Assembly: GCA_029783825.1 (NCBI GenBank)
Contig: JAREIK010018581.1
Coordinates: 112,001 to 176,000 of the forward strand
Reading direction: 5' to 3'
Length of the DNA stretch: 64,000 nucleotides
Source of the DNA: Sapria himalayana
Lineage: Eukaryota > Streptophyta > Magnoliopsida > Malpighiales > Rafflesiaceae
Position 1 is the first letter of the stretch, and every line of letters begins with the position of its first letter. Made by a program: the position numbers and the translations under genes. Under the pieces are notes generated by a model. That model had not been told where the DNA came from. It saw only the letters and a list, made by a program, of their open reading frames with translations, and did no database searches. Shown piece after piece: positions 1-12,500 of the stretch.

Positions 1-880
1 CAGGCTGAAAATATGTCAGCATGATGCACACTACCTGTGAATTTTCCGAAAATCTGATCGAAAGACCCATCAATGTGATAAGTCTGACCATGCCGTCTCT
101 ATCCAACTCACTGGAGTATATGAAGAGAGTAAATTTTGAAACTGAACTCGATCCAATCTCAAAAAATGCAGTGCCAAGTTGGGTTTGCCTAAGATCTAAT
201 GGACCATGTTTTTTGGTGCATAATTCGGCATGCCTCTTAAGGTGCACAGTCCCAAACGAACTCATACATGTTAAAAGTCCTATACAATATTTGCACCGTG
301 CCATTTCTTGTTCCTCACCTCTAATATTTTTTAGTTTTATTATATTAAAATGAGTCCAAACTACAGAAGTCCTCATAGCTTTTTGTTTTTTAGAAGTTTG
401 GGTTGAGACGACTCGAGAAACCAAAGTTTCAGCAGCCTCAGACCTCTGTGTAATATTACCATTTTCTAAATTTAAATATATTTCATTAGTATTTGTTATT
501 TTTTAGGATTTTTATTATTCAGAATAGTTATTTAGAGATTAGAAGACTGATTTTAATATTTTCTATTTTTGGTTTAGAGAGAGAAACTAGAGAGAGAGAG
601 AGAAAGTAAAAAAACTTAAAATAAATTACCCGGTAAAAGCAGTGAGGTCGGTCACGTGCACGGTGCACCACAGTCAAGTTTAAAATTCAAAACTCAAGTT
701 GAGATTCCCGAAAATCAAAGCCGAAATTCCGAGTCCCGAGAGAGGAGCAAGATTTTTGAGAGAGAAAATGAGCGATTAGAGAGAAAATATGTTTATGAAA
801 AACATAAATGTTAAAGAGAGGAGTGGTGAAATTTATAAATTAAAGAAAATATTTTTTTTTAAAAAGGTAATTTTTTTTTA
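1..880. other. Unassigned LTR-like or untranslated-leader-like sequence
   Basis: No convincing gene is seen. A 110-codon open frame at 21-353 matches no family I recognise. From about 590 the sequence is rich in GAGA, including a short (GA)n run, and it contains CACGTG and CGTGCACG words near 655-662. The texture suggests a retrotransposon LTR or leader, but no terminal TG..CA pair, primer-binding site or partner LTR was found, so this is only a guess. Confidence 0.3.
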
Positions 881-907
881 ATTTTTTAGGGGCCAGAATC
901 ATGAGGG

Positions 908-951
908 CCGTTGGATTCTGCCCCCTAGTCGTTGGAGGCGAGATCCAACGG
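908..951. repeat. Short inverted repeat, 9-bp arms
   Basis: CCGTTGGAT (908-916) and ATCCAACGG (943-951) are perfect inverted arms around a 26-bp loop. They lie just left of the GC-rich hAT remnant. Function unknown. Confidence 0.6.
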
Positions 952-982
952 CTGAAATTTAAATTTTTTATTAATTTTTTTT

Positions 983-1289
983 TTCGTTGGGGGGGGGGGG
1001 GGAATTGGGTCGGTTTGGGCCTCGGGGGACCACGGGTCGGGTCCAATCAGACCTGACCCTCGGTCTTTTTTGCGGGAGGGGCGAAGCAAGGGGGTCGGGC
1101 TCGGGGGATACCCGACATGGGATGAACCCGTGCCGGTGTGCCGTGTCACGGGCATCGAACCGTGCCGGGTCAGGCACGACAAGACATGACACGAGTCAGG
1201 CATGGCACGACACGACATGGCCTGGGCACGGCTGAACCATGCCCTGCCTCGTGCCGGGCCGGGCCGGCCCGGCCCAGTTGACATTTCTA
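983..1289. mobile_element. GC-rich hAT-family remnant (copy A), left end unresolved
   Basis: The right end reads TTGACATTTCTA, a two-mismatch version of the TTGACACCTCTA terminus found in better copies here. The body shares a block with the copy at 15030-15347 (GGGTCGGG, CCAATCAGACC, CGGTCTTTTTT, GGGAGGGG in the same order), so the two belong to one subfamily. A poly-G run of about 14 lies at 988-1002. The left terminus is not recognisable. Long frames in this region on both strands are by-products of GC-rich, stop-poor DNA. Confidence 0.7.
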
Positions 1290-1397
1290 GGTAAAAGCGG
1301 TGCCTATATCTTTTCTATGTTCGATGACTAACTTAGAAGAGGAGGCTCCATGCATGGTTCTCACAATCATCGAAGGTAAAGCTAAAATGCTTATGAT

Positions 1398-4332
1398 GTC
1401 AGCCAGAAGCAATTGGAGAATGAGTTAAAAAAGAATGAGGTGATCTACATGGCGACCTTTAAGGAAGACCCTAGTGACTCAATGGGAAATTTTATGCTTA
1501 TGGAAGTTATGAAGGTGTTAGACGAATTCAAAAATATAATGCTACCGGAGCTACCCAAAAGACTCTCACCCAGGAGAAAGGCAGATCACAGGATCGAGTT
1601 GGAGCCAGAAGCAAAACCTCATGCCATGGGATCCTATAGGATGACACCCCTAGAGTTGGAGGAATTAAGAAGACAATCGAAGGAATTGTTGGATGCCGGA
1701 TTCATCCAACCATCTAAGGTTCCATATGGTGCGCCAGTCTTATTCCAAAAGCAGAATGATGAGTTACTGCAGATGTGCATCGATTACAGGGCGCTCAACA
1801 AGGTAACGGTCATGAACAAGTATCTCATTCCTCTTATTGCTGATTTATTTGACCAACTTGGTAAATCACAATACTTCACTAAGTTGGATCTTCGATCAGA
1901 GTACTATCAAGTAAGGATAGCTGAATGAGATGAGGCAAAGATTACGTGTATAACAAAGTATGGCTCTTATGAGTTCCTAGTGATATCCCTTGGTCTTACT
2001 AATGTACTTGTTATATTTTATACTTTGATAAACATGATATTTTATCCTTTTTTGGATAAATTTGTGGTGGTATATCTAGATGATATTGTTATATATAACA
2101 TCTTGGAAGAACATGTTAATCATCTAAAGAAGGTGTTCTGGCTATTAACGTAAAATAAGTTATACATGAAGAAGAAAAAATATTTTTTTTTTCCTTGAGA
2201 AGGTGGGATTCCTGGGATAATGCATCAAGGGTGACAAGCTCATGATGGATGAAAGCAAGATCAAAGTCATTCAGGAATGAGATTTCCTTACTAAGGTGCC
2301 ACAACTAAGATCTTTCTTGGGCATAGTTAATTACTATCGGTAGTTTATAAAGGGATACTCAGCAAAAGTAACTTCATTAACAAACATTCTCAAGAAGGGT
2401 AAGGCATGGACATGAGATGAAAAATATCAGCAATCCTTTGAAGACTTGAAGAAGACTATAATGAAGGAGCATGTATCGGCACTACCTGACCACACCAAGG
2501 TGTTCGATATACAAACTGATGCTTTTAACTTTATCATTGGAGGAGTTCTTATGTAGGAGAAATATCCCATAGCTTTTGAAAGTCGCAAGCTCAATGACAC
2601 AAAGAAGCGGTATATGGTCCAAGAGAAGGAGATGACAATCATCCATTGCTTGCCGACGTGGAGACACTATCTTTTAGGATCACACTTCATAGTGAAGATA
2701 GATAATGTTGCTACTAGTTATTTTCAGACCCAGAAATAACTAAGTCCCAAGCAAACAAGGTGGCAAGACTTCCTGGCGGAGCTTGACTACACGTTGGAGT
2801 ACAAGCCAGGTATGCCAATCGCGTAGCTGATGCCTTGAGCTGCAAAGCGGAGCTAGCATCCATGACTAACCAGCCCTAGGGAGAGATGGTGGATCTCATA
2901 AAAGAGGGGTTGTAACATGATGAAATAGCTAAGAGTATCATCACATTGGCTTACGAGGGAAAGACTAGGCAGTTTTGGGTAGAGGATGATTTGCTCTACA
3001 TAAAAGGAAAGAAACTTTATGTGCCAAAGTGAGAAAGCATTAGAAGGAATTTTATCAAGGAGTTTCATGACTCCAAATGGGTTGGACACCTAGGGCAATG
3101 ATGCACAAGGGCATCACTAGAGTCTATCTACTACTGGACACTGATAAGGAATGATATGGAGACTTATGTGAAGACTTGTATTGTGTGCCAACAAGATAAA
3201 GTGGATCAATATTTGCCTAAGGGACTACTGAAGCCACTACCTATAGCAGAGCATCCTTGGGAAAGTATCACTATGAACTTTATTATTTGTTTTTCCAAGT
3301 CCAAGAGAAATAAATCTATCATAGTGATAGTGGATTGATTTTCAAAGTATGTTACATTCATAGTAGTCCCTAAAGATTGCACAGCAGAAGAGATGGTCAA
3401 ACTATTTCTCAAGAATGTGGTAAAGTACTGGGGGCTAACGAAGGTTATCATTAGTGATTGTGACCCACGTTTTACTAGAAAGTTTTGGACAGAGCTCTTC
3501 AAATTCATGGGTATGAAACTTTACTTTTCTACTAGTTTTCATCCTTAGACTGATGGGCAGACAGAATAGGTGAATGCATTGATAGAGCTGTACTTGAGGT
3601 ACTATGTGAGTGCCAATCAGACTGACTAGGTCAAATTGCTAGACGTGGCTCAGTTCTCCTACAATCTACAGAGAAGTGAGACAATTGGGAGGAGTCAATT
3701 CAAGATAGTAATGAGGCAACAATCAATGACTCCTCACACCTTAGCCAGAGGATATATAGGGAGGAGTCCAGCAGCTTACAAATTTGCTAAGGGATGACAC
3801 GAGCAAGCTGATATAGCATGCTCATTCTTAAGGAAGAATGCTAAAAAAACAAAGAAATGGGCTGACAAGAAAGAAAAACATGTAGAATTTCAAGTTGGAG
3901 ACTTAGTGTTTGTCAAGTTTCTACCGTAAGAATTCAAGCCCTTTAGAAAGGTACACAAGAGACTTGTGAGGAAGTATGAATGCCAATTTCTTATACTTGG
4001 ACGAGTTGGTAAGATATCTTACAAAGTTGAGTTATCACCAAGGTTAAAGATTTTATCATGTTTTTAATGTTAGCAATCTAAAGTATTTTCATGAAGATAA
4101 GGAAGATCCAGGCTGAGGAGTCTCAATGAGGGTGCCCACAACAGTAGTGACCTTCTATGATAAGGAGGTGGACTACATCATGGCAGATCGGGACCTAAGG
4201 AAGATCAACTTTCAGCCCAACAAGAAATACTTAGTAAAATGGAGAGGACTACCAGAAAGTGAAGTCAGTTGGGAGACAACTAATAATTTGTGACAGTTTC
4301 AGGAACAGATTGAGCAGTTCCAGGCAAAATAA
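1398..4332 (+). pseudogene. Degenerate chromovirus pol (RT, RNase H, integrase, chromodomain)
   Basis: An open stretch from 1413 carries the start of reverse transcriptase (CIDYRALNK, then KLDLRS). One in-frame TGA at 1926 interrupts it, and the same frame continues to the catalytic motif YLDDIVIY at about 2073-2096, where the expected aspartate pair is kept. RNase H follows at about 2500-2730. Integrase starts near 3060: its zinc-binding end retains CIVC at about 3174, and the core keeps SDCDPRF and TDGQTE near 3450-3570, although the first catalytic aspartate appears as asparagine (ITMNFI). The chromodomain lies at about 4165-4300 (KKYLVKWRGLPESEVSWE). At least a dozen stops and several frame changes exclude a working polyprotein. 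The product would have copied and integrated the element. The family call is firm; the clade is an inference. Confidence 0.92.
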
Positions 4333-4367
4333 TCGATGAGGACGTCTGTAGTATTGGTGGGGGAGAA

Positions 4368-4785
4368 TGTTACACCCTCACTCAAAGAATGCAGAATGTT
4401 TTAGAAGATTCCGAAGATGTTTACACTTGTATGGAAGGAATGAGATTATTTTTGATTATTCAAGAATTCTCTTGGATATATGTAATATAATTCTCTAGAC
4501 TTATAGGGAATATTCAAAGGTTCTAGACCCTTTCCTATGCATGTATTTAAATAGGAGGTGGTCTCATTTGTAAACCACCAAGTTGAGAGTTTCTTGTAAG
4601 ATTTTATTATTCAATAAAGTATTTTCTTTATTTTTAAGTGTTTTCTTAAATTTTCTTTGCTTCTAAATTGTGGGTAGATGTCAAGCATAATAAGGAATGC
4701 GAAAATAAGGTTGACTTAGCAATATCAAAGCGATAAGTTGTCTAAGTACCGCACGGGAGCTTAGCGAAAAGACTAAGTTCATGAC
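4368..4785 (+). repeat. 3' LTR of the chromovirus
   Basis: The LTR begins TGTTACACCC right after the polypurine tract and is taken to end at CATGACA near 4785. It contains a TATA-like TATTTAAATAGG at about 4544 and an AATAAAG polyadenylation-like signal at about 4613. A related LTR lies on the minus strand at 25361-25784, sharing several ordered blocks, which supports both limits. No 5' partner is in the window. Confidence 0.75.
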
Positions 4786-4899
4786 ACCTTGCTCATATCC
4801 ACGTCGAAAGCATCACATCTATCTAGACTTTTACCCCTAGCAGGTAAATGCCCGTTACGCACTACTAGACAACAAACGGCACTTCTTGCGATCTGGAGG

Positions 4900-5520
4900 A
4901 ATACCCATATCATACGCGAGTCCTCTCATTTGCAGCTTCTCTCACCATGACTTCATCAACTACTATGCATCTTTAGGAGAGATAGATTTTTAGATGCCAA
5001 GATCGATAGAAGGCAACATATCTTGTTGATAATCTTCTATCCTGTATCTGATATCATTTGTCACGAGCTTACTTTGTCCACACAGTAGTGTTGTTATTGT
5101 GGGGAGTCTCAGATATCTATTTTTGTGAGACCCAATCTGTCAAGTCACACTTTATATCTTTATGCTGATTGATTTCGCCCTATCTCGAGCTCATCAGAAG
5201 AGCTACTCCAAACCTCGACCAGTTTGTGCAGGGTAGGTCAATACCCTTTTTCATAGTTAAGTCCTGTACTAGTGACAAGCTCTCCAAATTTAACAAGGTT
5301 TGCATGCCTTAATTTACGTGCACTCTCACATATTTTCACTCAAACTCGTTATCATATTGATTTTCAATAAAGTCTTCAGTTACAATCATGGATGCTTACA
5401 CATTAAGTCCGTGACACGAGGCTCCTTCGTTGTTTCTCATATCTATTCTAAGGATCAACTTACTGATGCTTTTTCCATATTTCATTATTGCTGATTGCTG
5501 CACTGCTTCTGCCGTTATGT
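4900..5520 (+). pseudogene. Ty1/copia pol 3' end (RT/RNase H remnant)
   Basis: In shifting frames the translation resembles the end of copia pol. A YAD-type RNase H start appears near 5160, and the carboxyl end reads SHIYSKDQLTDAF at about 5439-5477, matching the SxxxTxDQLADIFTK signature that closes copia polyproteins. Stops and frameshifts are frequent. A G-rich stretch (CTTGTGGGGGCA, about 5554-5565) follows and could be the polypurine tract. Upstream limits are vague because the copia sequence abuts the chromovirus LTR. Confidence 0.65.
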
Positions 5521-6110
5521 TTCAAGCTTGGTGTCTCTAATGAAGGCTTTTTCTTGTGGGGGCATGATAAAATTGTTTTTTTTTATTGCTACAAGATTCT
5601 CCAATAGAAATTACGCATCCATTAAGTTTGGTTGACATCTCACACAAGAATTTTTTAAAAAGTATTTCATAATACCTGCCTATGTTTTTCCTTGTAAGTA
5701 AGAACGATCAAAATTACTTATGCTATTCATTGTACTTGTCACATGCAGTTAGACAATAAATATTTTTCTTATCTTTCTGTTCTCATAGTGTCTAGCTTGG
5801 GGCTTTGTGCATCTGATAATGACCACGTGAGAGATTGCAACTGCAGCTTGTTGCATGGTAATGTATGTTGTCATCATTTCTCCACACTCCCAAGTTGTTC
5901 ATTTATTCGCGTGACATGTTTGTTTCGATGGCCAAAAGATGATTTGAAACATCAAACTGAGCATGTGTGTGCATGACGAGTGTGCAAGAGAGAAATATTG
6001 CATTTGTTCTGTGACAAGTTCTTATTTTGAAAGGCTATCTTTATATATCGCTAGGAACACAACCATAATCTATGGAACCTAGGAAACCCTAATTATAATT
6101 ATTAACTGAT
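5521..6110 (+). other. Candidate copia LTR or leader, no gene seen
   Basis: This follows the possible copia polypurine tract at about 5554-5565 and precedes copia gag-like sequence, the position expected for an LTR. A TATATATCG TATA-like word lies near 6043. I found no matching second LTR and no primer-binding site. A 77-codon frame at 5743-5976 resembles nothing I know and is not called. Confidence 0.35.
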
Positions 6111-6362
6111 GTCCTCATTACTGAATATCCGTATCTAAGAAAATACAAGGAAATTGCATGGCAGTTCCAAGGGCAAGAGTAATCATATATGCTCCCTTCG
6201 TGGAAGAAAAGAGCATAGCAAGGATTGTTGCTTGGGCATGCACCCAAAGTTGACGAGATAATTTGAGCTCTAGAGGTTATACAATTGGCTAATGGACTTA
6301 CTCAAGGGACTCCATAGAGTACAACCACAAAGTTAGTTGTTTTCTCCAAGGTGAAGTATGAC

Positions 6363-6828
6363 TAGAGGTGTCAAATGGGCCGGCCCAGCACGGCACGGCC
6401 CATTTTTCACGTGCCCGGCCATGCTACCGTGCCGAGCCCGGCACGGCACGGTGAGACAAAGGCGGGCACGGCACGGCCCGTGGGCACGGCAAGGCCGTGC
6501 CGTGCCGTGCCCGACCCGCTCGGGCACGCCTTGGCTTGGCCAGGCGGCATGGGCGCATGGCAGGCCCCGGATGGATCACAAGGCGTGATCGCGTGAGTGG
6601 TGAGTCGTGACTCACGACTCACGCCACGGCACGCGTGGCACGCCGCCAGTGCCACGCGTGCCTGCGTGAACCGGCACGGGATGGACCCGTGCCGGGCCAG
6701 GCACGGCACGGCACGCGATTTTCTTAACCCGGGCACGGGTTAAGAACGTGCCGGGCCGGCCCATGCACGGCCGAACCGTGCCATGCCTCGTGCCGGGCCG
6801 GGCCGGCCCGGCACGTTTGACACCTCTA
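6363..6828. mobile_element. Non-autonomous hAT element (copy B), perfect 8-bp TSD
   Basis: Termini are TAGAGGTGTCAA (6363-6374) and TTGACACCTCTA (6817-6828). The flanks are AGTATGAC at 6355-6362 and again at 6829-6836, a perfect 8-bp target-site duplication as made by hAT transposases. The 466-bp body is GC-rich with many GGCACGG and CCGTGCC words. Long frames on both strands are compositional. An 11-bp-arm palindrome lies at 6600-6622. Confidence 0.95.
6600..6622. repeat. Near-perfect palindrome within hAT copy B
   Basis: GTGAGTCGTGA (6600-6610), a single C, then its exact inverse TCACGACTCAC (6612-6622). It would form a cruciform-like hairpin in single-stranded DNA. Confidence 0.85.
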
Positions 6829-6990
6829 AGTATGACAAACTACTCTCCTTTGATACTTCAGGTACACTTAGAGTTTCAGGTACTAGTGCTGTCTCCGTAG
6901 TCAGACATACTCCAAACTTTTGTGTAGTGAATGCATAAGCCAATACCAACATCACAAATCATTGTACTTTGTTTATTTTTTTTTCAAAGT

Positions 6991-7670
6991 CTTAGGCTTG
7001 TGGATGTTGCTATAGTTAATGGTGTTATTGTACATGCTAAGGGACACTGCACCCTTAATGTACATCTAGTCTAGTTCTATTGACCCATGTGCTTTATATT
7101 CTTGATTTTTATTATATTATTTTTTTTTTGTGAATTATTTTGTTAAATAACATTATTGTAATATTATTTTCTCATTTTGATATCTTTATGCAGGATCAAC
7201 GAACTTTGTGGATGATTCTTTGGGAATTGAATGTAAGAACATTACATATTATGTGTTTTGTTTTTTATTTAGCAGGCTTGTTAGATGTTTGGTTGCTATT
7301 GATATTGTTATAATTCATAATTTATAATTTTTTTTCATTTCTTGTATTTTTTTTTTATTTTTTTATTATGGAAGAAAGCACCTAATTTGTGGGTTGTCAT
7401 AATTTGAACGGCCCAATATATAAGGCTTCTATGGTACATGCTTATATATTATATCATATTGAGTGATTGAGTTTTTATTGAGTTATTATTTGGATGTGAT
7501 ATTTTGGTTAGGTTTTAACATGATATCTAAATCAAAATTCTAGTGGGAACAAATCTATGACTTTTAAGGGTACACAACCTTAGAGAGAGGATGCATCCAC
7601 TATACCAACACAGTACACATGAGTGTGCATGCTACAATGCACATACTTGTATTGAAAAGAGAAAGAGGTG
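6991..7670. other. AT-rich intergenic DNA
   Basis: Poly-T runs and short frames only; no gene, RNA or defined repeat recognised. Confidence 0.6.
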
Positions 7671-7689
7671 CATAGTTGTCGTGCACTAC

Positions 7690-9560
7690 CATTTATAATC
7701 GTTGCATACCCACTATGTGTGATAGTCATTGACACAGTGAGACGTTGGTGGCTTTGGAACCATGGCAGTGTCGTGGTGTGTCATGATTCAAGGTGTGGTG
7801 TGGTCCAATTTGGGCAGCAATATGGTTTTGGGTGCAAAAAAATTGGGAATCCCATATTAGGCTTCTTAATTTGGGTAAAATCTAAATTACTATTTCAATT
7901 TGTTTTTTGGGGCAAATTATTCAGGGGAAAAATCCAACTTTACTTTCAGGGTAGTGATTATAAGTATTAATTTGAAAATTTATGATATGATATCAATATT
8001 TAGATGTAGAAAATTTTTCTTATAATGTATATATTGTAAGAATAACGGATATACCAGAAATAAGTATTTGTAGTTATTTTTGCAGAGGAGGTCGAGACTT
8101 TTATTATATTGAGAGACAAGCAGACTGCAGAACCATCTAATATTCCTCATAGAGTTTATCCATCATGATCAAGGATTAAAATATCGGTTTCTACGGATAT
8201 ATTGGTACTTGGATTTTACGAATATATCAGATATATCAAAGATATATTAGTGTGTATTTATATATGAGCACTAATCAAAGATAGATATATCGGTTTTAAT
8301 GAACATATCGGTACTTAGAATTTATTGATATATCGGAGATATATCGGTGGATATATCAGAAATTTTTATCATTGATTATGACTTGTAGTTAGAGTGTACT
8401 TAATTTTTTTTAAAGCAACATCAATAAACACTTTAATATTTAAAGTATTATTGATTTTATTACTTGTATTCTTATTTTGGATTCCTTGATTATTGGCACA
8501 AGAGTTAATGCTCATTTTACAAGTAATTATTCTTTATTTATTATGATTTTTTTATTCTTTCAATATTATGGTTGTCAATGATAAATTCTTAAAATTTATC
8601 GAGGATAAAAGTATTCAATTTAATATTTTTTTTCTTTATCATGTTATGTTTATTTTTGATTGTTTTATTAATTTATTTTCAGCGAGTTATTTTTTTAGGG
8701 CATTTCAATTTTAATTTTTTTTATTTACTGATATTTCTTTTTAAGATTAAAAGGCTCAAAAAGATTTTACTTGAGATTTAGCAAAATGACTTATATAAGT
8801 ATTTGAGCGTGTTAGACTATTTATTTATGCATTTTAAACTTAGTTATTTATTATTTGCTAAATTAAGAATATTTTATCTTAATTTTAAGAGTATTTTTAT
8901 TCTAAAAATGAGATATATTTTAAAAATACTTCTTGTCTTGTATTTCAGATTGATGTGAGTATATATCTATTTAATCTGATTTACTCAGATATATGATGAC
9001 ATAATAAAGATGAAATCTAAAAAAAAATTAGGTATTTTGTTAATTTTATTAATGACTATTAATGATTTAGAAGGTTAATGTATTTTTAGTATGTCACAAT
9101 TTTTTTTTTATTTTTTTTATTTTATAAAATAATAAAAAATAATTTAATAAAAATATATAAATAAAGAAGTGATAATATATCAATTCATCATAGTATATGT
9201 TAGATAATTTTAATATTTATTATATAGATCACGAGGTCATACCCTTGATTTTTTATGTTAACATACTCCTACATAATGAGATTATGAAATAAAAAAATAA
9301 ATATTTAATTGAGATATTTTGGACATTCCTATTTAGTAGGAAAGTTATCAAGTAATTTTGGGGAGATATAATATTAACCTCAAATAACCTCTTCAATCAA
9401 ATATAATTTTTTGTTATTTTTATATTATTTTTTTAGATTCTGTTTATTGATGAGAGATTTTTTAGCTTGCCTCTTAGAGTCAGAGATTTTTTTTTTGTTC
9501 ATTATCATTCTTAGGATGGGATAAGATTTTGTAGTATGCCTTTTATGAATATTTCAATAT
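7690..9560 (+). repeat. Long diverged direct repeat R1, copy 1
   Basis: Blocks recur in the same order at about 12950-14550: ACTATGTG near the left end, an ATCCATCATGA word, ACTTTATTTATTAT, a motif with TTAGGTAT, and a later TATATGTTAGA segment. Identity is patchy but colinear. The nature of the repeat is unknown; it has no recognisable protein. This copy holds a 205-bp hAT MITE that copy 2 lacks. The frame at 7668-7970 is inside it and is not supported as a gene. Confidence 0.55.
8170..8374. mobile_element. hAT-type MITE rich in ATATCGG words
   Basis: The ends are imperfect inverted repeats (CAAGGATTAAAATATCGG on the left, and on the reverse of the right end CAATGATAAAAATTTCTG). Flanks ATCATGAT (8162-8169) and ATTATGAC (8375-8382) agree at 6 of 8 positions. 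The body repeats ATATATCGG and TACTTGGA-type words. The other copy of the surrounding repeat, near 13440, lacks this insertion. Confidence 0.65.
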
Positions 9561-12500
9561 CCAAAAATGATACAAGTGTGTTTCACAAGAGCCCTGTTAG
9601 GAGTTAGTGAGTGTTAACATTATTTTTTTTAGAGCATGACTTATTTTTTAGCAAGTCTAGAAAGAGTAAAAGTCTAAAAGTTATATTTGGATTTATTATT
9701 TTTTCTCGCTCTTATAGTCATATTTGAATCCTTTGTTAGTAGAGAGAGTCGTCTGTTGTCTGCATTTAAACTTGCTAGTCCATAATATGATGTCACTTTC
9801 ATGAAGTTAATATATATATCAATAACTACTATTCAAATTGATTATAGAGAGAGAGTGAGATTTCTTAGGAAGGAAAATCTTTTTTAGGTTTAAATGACAT
9901 AATAGTCTATGAGTATATCCCAATTTAGACTCATGAGGAGGTGGAAATTAGAAGATTTAATCTTTTGGGACTTAAGACTATTAGATCTTGACATTTCGAT
10001 CACCATTTAGAAGGAATAGATGAGTTATACCCAGTACTAGATTTTTCATGTTTTGTGTTACTTTATGATACTAGGATACACATGACTTTTTTGAGAAATT
10101 ATATCATTTAGAATGGTGTCAAACTTTAGGATGGTGTAAATCACCTTAAGGTGATTTACACTATGACTGTCCATTAAACTTGTGGATGCTCCTATAGCTA
10201 ATGCTATCAAAGTGCAAGGCAATGAGAAAAAAAAATGAGCAATCTTTTTAATAAGGTGTCTGCTCTAAAATATTTTATAAGTGATTACTATTATTGGCTA
10301 TCGCCTTAAACTCTATCGTTGTAATGAATATCAATATAATTAATATTTTTTTTTATTTTGTTAGTAAATAAGATTGTCTTAAAGAAAAATATAAAAATTC
10401 AAAGTAGACTTTAAATTAGTGTAAGTTGATACCAAACTCGACTTTGAAGATCAAATTAATTATAAATGTATGTAATCGTTGAAAGAAATTTTAAGGCTAG
10501 AAGATTTTTTCCTGTATCACAATATGTAAATAATTATAATATGATAAACTTGTTATTGAAAATATAGGAAATAAGTATCTATATTGAATGCTTATGTTAT
10601 CTCTAGTTTGGAGATAATTAGATAATTAATTTTTTTAATGATTTTTTTATATAGTAGAAAATTTAATGAGTTGTAATGAACAAGAAATTAGTATCTAGTT
10701 TTATTAGAATTTTTACTGAAGAACAATCTAAAAGACTAATCTCTAAGGGAGTATCAATTACATATTTTATCTTTGCAACATATTTTTTCTCTTAGAATAA
10801 ACTGAGTATATCTTCACAAAATATGAGTCTTTCAAAATTAATTGTTTAGAATTATAACTGAAGTTATTTTATCTCATATTAATATTTTGTTATTTAAGTA
10901 CATAATCAATAGGATCAACATGTCATTTAAGTTCTTACTAAAAAAAAAAAGAGAAATCTATAATATATTAGTACAACTTAAAAGATGTAATTGCTAATAT
11001 TAATTTTATAAATCAAGCTCAATAATTATTTTAGATCATAAATATATTTTTCATAATATGCAAACTATGTCTGTCAAAGAATTAGTACTAGAGTAACAAT
11101 GTAACATTAAAGAATTAGTAATGCTAAAAGAGATAGTATTAACACTTATTAATACTTTATCAATCACATATAAATGTTTTTATGAGTACTAGAATAACCA
11201 ATAAAGATATAATTTATTATTATAAATATTATTTTGTCATGTCTTGGAGAGAGATTATTGACTAACTAAATGTTTTTAAAGATTTTGGGATATAATATGA
11301 ATAGTTTCTCTTAAGGGTGCAAGATTTAAAAGGGTACACACATAATTATTAAAGGTGTGTCTCAGTCTTAGGCATGCCTAAAGCCAGGCTCCACTAGGCC
11401 CAAACAAAAGTGCCTTGCCTCATGCATTCCTAGACAAGATATATTTTCATTGAAGCATTTCTTGCAAATCAATTATTCCCAAAGCTTCTATTTATACTCA
11501 TGAAAATTATAAATAATATTTTTGATATTCTATACCTTTATATATTAAAATGTTAAAATTATATTATTTTATTTTAGAACTTAAAATGTTTTGATGATAG
11601 AAAATACTAATGATATTTAATTTTTATATTTAATATTTTTTACTTGATTATATTTTATTAATAAATAAAAATTATAAATAATATTTACTAATATATATAT
11701 ATATAAGGTAAAGTATGTCTCAAAAAAAAAATTCATACCTTTAAGTGTGCTTTATGTCTTAACACTTCAAACGACTTGTCTCTCAATGCTTCTTATGCTT
11801 TAAATAATTATAGGTACACATTGAGAAATGATTGAAGAGGACATCTAGTTGATGATGTAATTTGCAATTAGAATTACATCTCTCCAAGGGTGCTTTAGAA
11901 TACTTCTCTCAAAGAGGAGTATCAAGCTATTCCAATATGTTTATTCTTCCTCTATAATTTTATTTTATGGGGTGTATCAATACATTAAGTTTAATTTATG
12001 ATCTCATGATCAATATTATATATACTCAAATTATTAGATATATATATTTTAATGTATTTTATTCTTAATAATTTTTATGTTTTTATTAAATTAATTTTTT
12101 TTATAAAATAATTGAAACATAAAAAATTTTGACATAAAAAGTACCAACCTTGTAAAATATATATAATTATTAATAAAAATAATAAAATATTTAAACTAAC
12201 TCTGAGTTTTTTCTCTATTATGCTTGTATATGTTTGATTATATTAGATCAAATGTGTCTTCACTCACAAATTTGATGGAGAAAATAGGAAGTCTGAGTGT
12301 GATTTCTAAATTGACAATCCTCACACTATAAGATAGAGACTTTTGTAATATTCGAATCTAGCATTTTTAGTTTAGTCATATATGAGTGATTAATTCAAAA
12401 ATAAATAATGGATCAATAATACTCAAATATTTAGTAAAATATCTAATTATATAAGTAAAATCATATAATTCATCTTGCCTGTCTCAAAGTGAATTTTTTT

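Larger units (their letters stand above)
1290..4785 (+). mobile_element. Ty3/gypsy chromovirus, 5'-truncated, with 3' LTR
   Basis: Plus-strand domains run in the order reverse transcriptase, RNase H, integrase, chromodomain, then a purine-rich tract (GGTGGGGGAGAA, 4356-4367) directly before TG of the 3' LTR. That order and the terminal chromodomain define a chromovirus. Gag, protease and 5' LTR are missing; the left side abuts hAT copy A. The RT wording resembles the Galadriel clade, but this is from memory and unverified. Many stops and frameshifts make it non-functional. Confidence 0.9.
6120..6990 (+). pseudogene. Ty1/copia gag-to-protease remnant, split by a hAT insertion
   Basis: Left of the insertion, about 6200-6362, the translation has a weak zinc-knuckle look (EHSKDCCLGMH) followed by a serine/threonine-rich linker. 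Right of it, about 6829-6960, it continues LLSFDTSGTLRV, then NFCVVNA, a phrase typical of the copia segment just before the protease. Removing the hAT element and one TSD copy joins the two halves in a continuous frame. Gag packages element RNA. Internal stops show it is dead. Family assignment rests on pattern memory and is moderately sure. Confidence 0.55.

Noticed and set aside
6333..6955. Several overlapping frames of 60-110 codons on both strands across hAT copy B, with similar sets at copies A, C, D and E
   Set aside because: They are Arg/Pro/Ala-rich translations of a GC-rich, stop-poor transposon body with no conserved domain, and run in many frames at once.
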